Source: Apostichopus californicus
Taxonomy: Eukaryota > Echinodermata > Holothuroidea > Aspidochirotida > Stichopodidae
NCBI GenBank assembly: GCA_020650975.1
Contig: JAIPMN010009100.1
Coordinates: 1 to 23,570, forward strand
Direction: 5' to 3'
DNA length: 23,570 nucleotides
This document shows positions 19,901 through 23,570 of this stretch, piece by piece (position 1 is the stretch's first letter; every line of letters begins with the position of its first letter). A program made the translations under genes and the position numbers. Under the pieces are notes generated by a model. That model worked only from the letters and a program-made list of their open reading frames with translations, had not been told where the DNA came from and ran no database searches.

Positions 19901-22242
19901 TGGGCTCTACTGTATCAAAAGTGCTATCATAGATATTAACTTTTATCATCAAAATTATTCTCAGGCAAAAAGAGGACAGTTCAGTCATGATGCAATCGAG
20001 ACAAGTCGACTGGGTAAAATGCTCACTGCAGTTTTAGCATGAATCAATGTTTCAATTTCTTCTTTTTCTGGCATATTTAAAGTCAAATCTAGTGTCTCTT
20101 TGAAGTATGATAGCATCGTTGATACGCTCACTGTACAGAAATTGTACCAGAGATTGTGATCAGAGTATACAGTACCTGGTGCAAGATTAAAGTCCCACGG
20201 TGCATTTAATCTCAACTGTCCTAACAACTTTTTCTTTCAGTACATATTGGGTAGTAAGTAATCACCCAACCACAACCATGTACTTTTTGGGCAAAAATTT
20301 GACCCATTCTCAGGAAATGAGTGAATGAAAAATTCAGTCCAAAACAGAGGTGTCCCTTTCTTTGTAATTGCTTCGTTCCCGAGGAAAACATTAAATCTGA
20401 CGCATGCTTTCATCTCAACCAAAACAATTACCACAAACGGGACACCTTTCATTTGGGTTTTAACTTTTCACTCGCTCAATCTCTGCGAATGGGCCAAACT
20501 TTTTGGTTTGGACAAACTGTACATTGTCATGACTTTTTGTTTATTTACTATACAATGGAAGCCAACGGTTGAAGCGTGAAGGATGGGGTAAGTTTGGGTT
20601 TGTAATGGAATACTAAGAGGGGCTTTCTTTATAGCAAGAGCCTCTTAATGATATTCTACTCACATGCCAAAATCCATCCCAGAACTGAGCTCGTCAAATG
20701 GTTTTAGACCGCAGGGGAAAATTGGCTTACTGGAGACATACGCCAGAGCGAGTTCATCCTTACAGTACCTCGAAGCAAGAGAAGTTGGACTCAAAATGGC
20801 CAGGAAGAGCTAATGGGATGAATAGAGAGATATTAAGGAAAATGATTTATAACTGTCAGTCAATTATATGTGATTCCGACATATTTTTTAGTGCTATTTG
20901 TTAACCATCATTCCACAACTCTACAGAAAATTAGCTTCACTGTGGACAAGTTACCTGTCAGGTAGGAAAGAAACAATTTCAGAAAGTTTTGAAGAATTCA
21001 AAATGTCTGTCTGACTGCCTGTTGATCACCTAATGGGATTGATCAATTAATATGACAATTAAAGTCCCCAAATTAACATTCACTTGGAGTGTCTAAATAT
21101 ACATTTTGCATTCTTATTTTGGTGTATAAACTGTAACACTTGGCAAGTTCTATAAAAGTTTTGACCAACACAGCAAACAGCTCTTCTTCAACATTAATTT
21201 CTGCGATGGTTAGAAACAAAGACAGGTTCGGTCAAGAAAAAGTCAAATGTTCAAAATAGATTTAACAAATTTCTTCGTCCTTGCACTTTCAAAATTTCTT
21301 GCTTTGTGCATGAATTCATAATGTTAAAAACAAAGGTTAAAATTAAACTAAGGAAGGTTCAGTCTTGTTAAGGCCAAGGCCCTCTCACATGACTTGACAA
21401 CTCTTGACCCCTGGATATTCCCGTAAATTGTAACACCCACAAAACAAAGTGTGCACGATTCAAACAGTCGCTCCGTGGGCACTACGGTGTGGGCACTAAA
21501 ATTGTAACGGTCGTCAGGTCGTCCCAGACAAAGACCAAATTCCTGTTCAGGACTATAAAATCACCTTTTGGAGGTTGGTCCAGCACATGACTAGTTTGTT
21601 TACATCTTAGAATTCAGATTGCATTTTTAACTACCATACTGTAAATTACCTCAAAATAGGAAAAAAGATAAATTGGTATCAACATGAAATCATCACTTCG
21701 GGAGATATATACTCATGTAATTAAAACAGATCTATTGGTATCTATTGTAAAGTTCAGTAGGTCAATGATCCACCCAAACAGGAGTTTTTATTGGCCCAAA
21801 GCTTTTGTGCCATCTCTCCTATAATACAAGTTACAGTAATATACTTTATTGATGCTGTTTTCCTTCAGGTTTTCTTTTTTAGTTTGCTACATACTTTTGG
21901 ACACTCAAATTGGGACTTGTAACCAAACTGTTAGACCTAATTGTCTTGAGGGACATCCAGGAAACCACACCATCCCCCCCAAAGAAAACTGCCCCCCTGT
22001 ATGAATCCATACCTTGGCATCAATAATAGCCTGTCCTATCTTACTGAGGAATTCTGCTCCAGCAGACAAATCAGAAAACCCCCCAGGAAACCCCCTTGCC
22101 CCCCCCCAAAACAATTGTCCCTTATAGGCATACCATACCTTGGCATCAATAATAGCCTGTCCTATCTTACTGAGGAATTCCGCTCCAGCAGACAAATCGG
22201 ACTCGTCCACCCAGACGGTAACCCCTGTATCTTCTAGAGCAG
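13766..22242 (-). CDS. TIR - Cbl-EF-hand-like - HEAT-repeat protein, 5' end outside window
   Basis: Eight coding exons (22242-22139, 20809-20664, 19586-19456, 18269-18143, 17564-17428, 15895-15764, 14751-14508, 13907-13766) give 386 complete residues and a stop, with every phase consistent. Residues 1-120 are the greater part of a TIR domain: VWVD at 9-12, a BB-loop-like D-L-S-A-G at 15-19, ILSPTSLAS at 39-47, and YCKDELALAY at 49-58. Glu53 sits where SARM1-type TIR NADases carry the catalytic Glu. Residues 145-215 resemble the EF-hand-like domain of Cbl (W155, F159-G160, V165-P166-W167, F170). Residues 245-360 form about four HEAT repeats with V-R pairs at 250, 281, 316 and 348. TIR domains act in innate signalling or NAD cleavage; HEAT repeats are scaffolds. 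The function here is inferred. The N-terminal start of the TIR domain should lie upstream of the window. Confidence 0.88.
13908..14507 (-). other. Last intron of the TIR-HEAT gene
   Basis: The intron has good splice sites (GTAAGT; CATTCGCAG). No repeat or RNA gene was recognised. Confidence 0.55.
14508..14751 (-). CDS. TIR-HEAT gene, seventh exon in window: HEAT repeats
   Basis: The acceptor TTTTGACCATCAG and donor GTAAGT frame 244 nt (phase 1 in, phase 2 out). It encodes two full repeat units: SSVIEALLDLCVDTEANVR with AVAAISLARS, and RVIKILMNLLSDRDRLVRQS with GCLALGHIKA. The D-x-x-x-x-V-R before an Ala-rich second helix is the HEAT_2/PBS-lyase-type signature. This is the clearest domain evidence in the gene. 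Confidence 0.9.
15180..15745. repeat. 61-bp tandem repeat array, about 9 copies
   Basis: The unit (plus strand) contains TTATACTCACTCAAGTCC, then ACAACTCATGAGTAACAAG and TATCCAAGCTTAGCATATC. Copies from about 15480 to 15745 are nearly identical (start-to-start 61, 61, 60, 61), and those from 15180 to 15480 are diverged. In the minus-strand transcript each good copy reads CTTGAGTGAGTAT, a donor-like site. The array begins about 19 nt downstream of the real donor of the sixth exon in the window. The rest of that intron (14752-15179) holds nothing recognisable. Confidence 0.9.
15764..15895 (-). CDS. TIR-HEAT gene, sixth exon in window: linker and first HEAT helix
   Basis: The acceptor AATCAACAG and donor GTAAGT bound 132 nt, phase 1 in and phase 1 out. 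It encodes FVTIDGEKVDFKVRVQEQAL and then FNMESTVRLDAIENL, where the V-R followed by small and Leu residues is the start of a HEAT repeat. The adjoining intron starts with an in-frame stop and a 61-bp repeat array rich in donor-like sites. Confidence 0.8.
15989..16060 (-). tRNA. tRNA-like sequence (tRNA pseudogene or SINE head)
   Basis: A 72-nt cloverleaf can be drawn. The acceptor stem is GCATCCA with TGGAGGC (6 of 7 pairs), the D-stem GCCT with GGGT, the anticodon stem TCCGC with GCTGG, and the T-arm CCGGG-TACGAAT-CCCGG has five perfect pairs. A-box-like TAGCCTAGTTGG and B-box-like GGTACGAATCC are present, and TTTTTT follows within about 6 nt. The loop GTACAAA would give anticodon ACA, unusual for a working tRNA (Cys codon), and the T-loop has TAC for TTC. 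A tRNA-derived SINE head or pseudogene is more likely. It lies in an intron of the TIR-HEAT gene, in the same orientation. Confidence 0.6.
16170..16715. repeat. 116-bp tandem repeat array, about 4.5 copies
   Basis: CTATGAC recurs at 16217, 16333, 16449, 16565 and 16681, exactly 116 bp apart. Units share TCTGCAGTGTAAAGACTC, GTCTTATTGGGACGTAG and TGACCTCAGTCAGTCATC. The leftmost unit is about 25 bp shorter. Copies are highly similar, implying recent expansion. The array lies in the intron between the fifth and sixth in-window exons of the TIR-HEAT gene. In the remainder of that intron only the tRNA-like element is recognisable. Confidence 0.92.
17428..17564 (-). CDS. TIR-HEAT gene, fifth exon in window: EF-hand-like domain
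   Basis: The acceptor AAATCAAACAG and donor GTGAGA give 137 nt, phase 2 in and phase 1 out. It encodes FRESFQKFVEAEFKDLDL, a helix, then EWILSILAQEVDEEGTQVVD and RKTFLG. Helix-loop-helix spacing with D-E-E-G-T resembles the degenerate EF-hand of Cbl. The loop does not match a full calcium-binding EF-hand (D-x-D-x-D-G), so a structural role is more likely. Confidence 0.8.
17565..18142 (-). other. Intron of the TIR-HEAT gene with C-rich tract at its 5' end
   Basis: In sense the donor GTAAGTATTA is followed immediately by C6-T-C12 (plus-strand G-runs at 18114-18132). Nothing else was recognised. The tract could form a G-quadruplex on the DNA plus strand, or bind poly-C proteins in RNA. Confidence 0.6.
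18143..18269 (-). CDS. TIR-HEAT gene, fourth exon in window: linker and start of EF-hand-like domain
   Basis: The acceptor TTGGTCAAG and donor GTAAGT bound 127 nt, phase 1 in and phase 2 out. A basic linker (RQSTLRTRINAHHRQ) is followed by YWEEQFGDRNEVPWNE. This closely follows the Cbl EF-hand-like signature, which I recall as W-x-x-x-F-G-D-(R/K)-T-I-V-P-W-x-x-F. A C-rich tract begins about 10 nt inside the following intron. Confidence 0.83.
18270..19455 (-). other. Intron of the TIR-HEAT gene
   Basis: It contains a G-rich patch on the plus strand (about 19278-19302, with a run of 8 G) and no recognisable gene or transposon. Confidence 0.55.
19456..19586 (-). CDS. TIR-HEAT gene, third exon in window: end of TIR domain
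   Basis: The acceptor TTCCTAAAG and donor GTAAAT give 131 nt with phase 2 in and phase 1 out. It encodes LAPLQWIMFTDDRTFDDAF and then GELIGSLKYKLSQL, resembling the last TIR strand and C-terminal helix. Other AGs just inside the exon would break the frame or drop residues, so the first was used. Confidence 0.82.
20245..20560. repeat. Imperfect inverted repeat (foldback hairpin) in an intron
   Basis: The left arm (about 20245-20395) matches the reverse complement of the right arm (about 20400-20560). Paired points include AGAGGTGTCCC (20346) with GGGACACCTTT (20440), TGACCCATTC (20302) with GAATGGGCCA (20487), and TTTGTAATTGCTT with its complement around 20420-20435. Pairing runs almost to the apex. 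By eye the arms are about 70% identical. Both strands read a G-(V/T)-P-F peptide from the arms, a by-product of the symmetry. It is likely an old MITE or foldback, transcribed within the TIR-HEAT gene. Confidence 0.7.
20664..20809 (-). CDS. TIR-HEAT gene, second exon in window: TIR core with conserved Glu
   Basis: The acceptor CATCCCATTAG and the strong donor GTGAGT bound 48 codons plus two bases. The exon reads LFLAILSPTSLASRYCKDE and continues LALAYVSSKPIFP, the classic TIR pattern of a hydrophobic strand, LSP, then a Cys and acidic E at the start of a helix, and a further strand. Glu53 aligns by eye with catalytic Glu642 of SARM1. A following segment (CGLKPFDELSSGMDFGM) precedes the final TIR strand. 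Confidence 0.85.
20810..21954 (-). other. Intron of the TIR-HEAT gene, unique part
   Basis: No gene or transposon was recognised. A short open stretch ending at a GTAACT donor-like site (about 20955-21018) does not fit the phase or the TIR alignment. Confidence 0.5.
21955..22199 (-). repeat. 126-bp tandem duplication spanning an exon-intron boundary
   Basis: Copy A (about 21955-22073) and copy B (about 22081-22199) are offset by exactly 126 bp. Each contains 61 nt of TIR exon, the same AAG/GTATGG donor and a C-rich intron flank with CCAGGAAACC. The exon parts differ at only about one or two bases (one synonymous GCA/GCG), while the intron flanks have diverged more. Copy A lacks a polypyrimidine-rich acceptor, so it is not an independent exon, but the frame is open across both copies. 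Confidence 0.9.
22139..22242 (-). CDS. TIR-HEAT gene, first exon in window: TIR strand B and BB loop
   Basis: The acceptor CATCTTCCAG and donor GTATGG frame 104 nt, with phase 1 in and phase 0 out. It encodes ALEDTGVTVWVDESDLSAG and then about 15 residues of helix ending AIIDAK. The G-V-x-V-W-x-D strand and the following loop match TIR domains, including SARM1 (G-F-S-V-F-I-D with L-x-x-G). Its 3' 61 nt and donor are duplicated 126 bp downstream. At least one more upstream exon, carrying the first TIR strand, should exist beyond the window. Confidence 0.85.
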
Positions 22243-22348
22243 CTGGAAGATGGAGAAAAGATCAGTTTAATACACACACACACACAGTACTGTAACATAC
22301 ACTACACTGTATGTCTCAATAGGAGAAGATGCATGCTAATCTTAATGT

Positions 22349-23345
22349 ACATTTCATGTTTCATTTCATTTCATTTATTTGTTTCTCCTCATTATTAACA
22401 GGTTTAACAGTCAATAGTTTACTAACATTACAGGTAATGTAATTACAATGAGGAAGGAAGTGGGCTAGAAGCCCTTGCCAGGCTTAACGAGTAGTGCCAC
22501 TCCCCCATGCAAAGGAAAATATATTGAAAGACAAAACAAAAACCAATCGCTCCCTCTCCCCCCCCCCCACACTCACTCCCGAGGGGGAAAAAATGATCGT
22601 AATATATACAGAGGAAAAAAGGAAAACAGTCAACGGAAATGAGGCGCATATCTAACATCAGAGAACAATGATAGGAACAGTCCTAGTAGTAATTACTTGA
22701 ATAGAATGAGCTGAGATTCTTTTTAAGTGAGTGTGCTGAAACAACATTTCTCAGAGTTTTAGGCAAAGAATTACAACAAGGAATGTGCACAATATATTGC
22801 ACGATAAGATAAACTACATATGTTTTGGAATGTTAGTCCTAGGATGTGGCTCGCGCATGTTGTCGGCCTGTCTTGTATTGTGCATGTGTAAATTCTTTGT
22901 TGCAAGTAAAAAATCTTTGAAGACGGAAGGATAAGGATTCTTTATACAACGATAAGCAAATGTGGCTAAATGAACATTGATTAAATCAGGAAGATTGAGA
23001 ATATTGGCTGTTCAGCAAATAGCTTGTTTGTGTGATCTTTGTAGTTAGCAGACACTACAGTATATATGGCAAATTGCTCTTTTCTGGAGAGTCAACTGTT
23101 TTTTAATATTGTAATACGCTGTACCAGACCAAACAGTATGAATGCACTTTTCAAGTCATGTGTGGATAACTAAGAGTAAAGTACAATGAACGAAGAAGAT
23201 TCTTAGGTAATGAATGCTTCAGTTTGGAAAGAATTCCAACACCTCTAGCAATTTATTCGTTGAACTAGACTTAATATGATTATTCCAGGTGAGGCATGGA
23301 GTCAATGATAACTCCTAAAAAACGTGTATAATTTACCCTCTTTTA
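22349..23345 (-). mobile_element. 5'-truncated, decayed non-LTR retrotransposon (LINE), 3' end
   Basis: On the minus strand, pieces typical of the C-terminal part of a LINE reverse transcriptase appear in order across several frames: FLGVIID (near 23300-23322), WNNHIK, RGVGILSKLKHSLPKNLL (near 23190-23250), VWSGTAYY, LTLQKRAI, HNTRQADNM (near 22855-22885) and SLPKTLRNVVSAHS (near 22725-22775). Stops and frameshifts separate them. The 3' UTR follows and ends in a TGAAATGAAATG tail (about 22349-22375). No catalytic YADD motif is seen where an intact copy would have it, consistent with 5' truncation. Jockey/CR1-like clades are candidates. It lies in an intron if the TIR-HEAT gene extends upstream. 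Confidence 0.8.
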
Positions 23346-23570
23346 AACTTTCCATCTTTCAATCCATTTTAATGTCAAATGACACTTCTCTCTGGACATT
23401 ATTGTTACTTGTATTGCTCACATTAGGGTCAATCCATGCCAAATCAACAGATTTTTGTGTCGATTCCACGTCGACCCTCTCAGAATCGCCTGAAATTGAT
23501 ATGGTGTCTTGCCATATGTCTCAAAGGATGAAATTGGGCAAAAAAAAAATTTAAAACTTTTTGGTTGCTA
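23346..23570. other. Unassigned sequence at the right edge
   Basis: A plus-strand open frame begins at the Met near 23373 with a leucine-rich start (LWTLLLLVLLTLG) resembling a signal peptide, but it ends soon after in a poly-A/Lys run. There is no homology that I recognise. The TIR-HEAT gene's upstream exon was not found here. Confidence 0.3.

Noticed and set aside
20237-20579. Overlapping open frames on both strands with similar G-(V/T)-P-F peptides
   Set aside because: The similarity is explained by the inverted repeat; no protein family was recognised.
20951-21020. Possible extra exon ending in CCTGACAG/GTAACT
   Set aside because: It does not continue the TIR alignment, whereas the flanking exons join directly in phase 0 across it.
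22013-22073. Copy A of the TIR exon fragment as a separate exon
   Set aside because: No pyrimidine-rich acceptor precedes it; it can only be coding as an extension from the distal donor.

Overview
The window is animal (eukaryotic) DNA: A+T-rich, with short exons, long introns, GT-AG splice sites, microsatellites and decayed transposons. No bacterial gene organisation is seen. Echinoderm-like features (scattered TAGGCCTA-type words, multi-CUB and TIR proteins, tRNA-derived and LINE relics) suggest a marine deuterostome, possibly an echinoderm. That placement is a weak inference.

Two spliced genes, both on the minus strand, account for the coding content. No plus-strand gene is supported. Exons were chained by hand from GT/AG sites, and every junction keeps the reading frame.

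(1) Positions 7659 down to 225: the first eight coding exons of a secreted multi-CUB protein. It has a signal peptide, a short Cys-containing linker and three CUB domains, each built from two exons. The 3' end lies outside the window. Introns hold a 32-copy 15-bp minisatellite (1681-2160), a CTAT microsatellite (2161-2475) and G- or C-rich tracts.

(2) Positions 22242 down to 13766: the last eight coding exons (386 complete residues plus stop) of a protein with a TIR domain, a segment resembling the EF-hand-like domain of Cbl proteins, and a C-terminal HEAT-repeat block. The 5' end lies outside the window. TIR followed by HEAT reverses the SARM1 order (ARM first, TIR last) and retains a Glu at the position of the TIR NADase catalytic residue. 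This is the most interesting system here, most plausibly an innate-immune or NAD-linked signalling protein. A near-identical 126-bp tandem duplication straddles a 5' splice site in the TIR region and offers an in-frame alternative donor. Other introns carry a 61-bp array with donor-like sites, a 116-bp array, a tRNA-like element, a foldback of about 315 bp and a 5'-truncated LINE.

(3) Between the genes (7660-13765) no coding exon is supported. The stretch holds an old inverted repeat of about 900 bp (8628-9524), a possible SINE scrap, a MITE-like inverted repeat and the presumed 3' UTR of the TIR-HEAT gene. Nothing in the sequence shows the two genes working together. A shared link to surface or innate recognition would be speculation.
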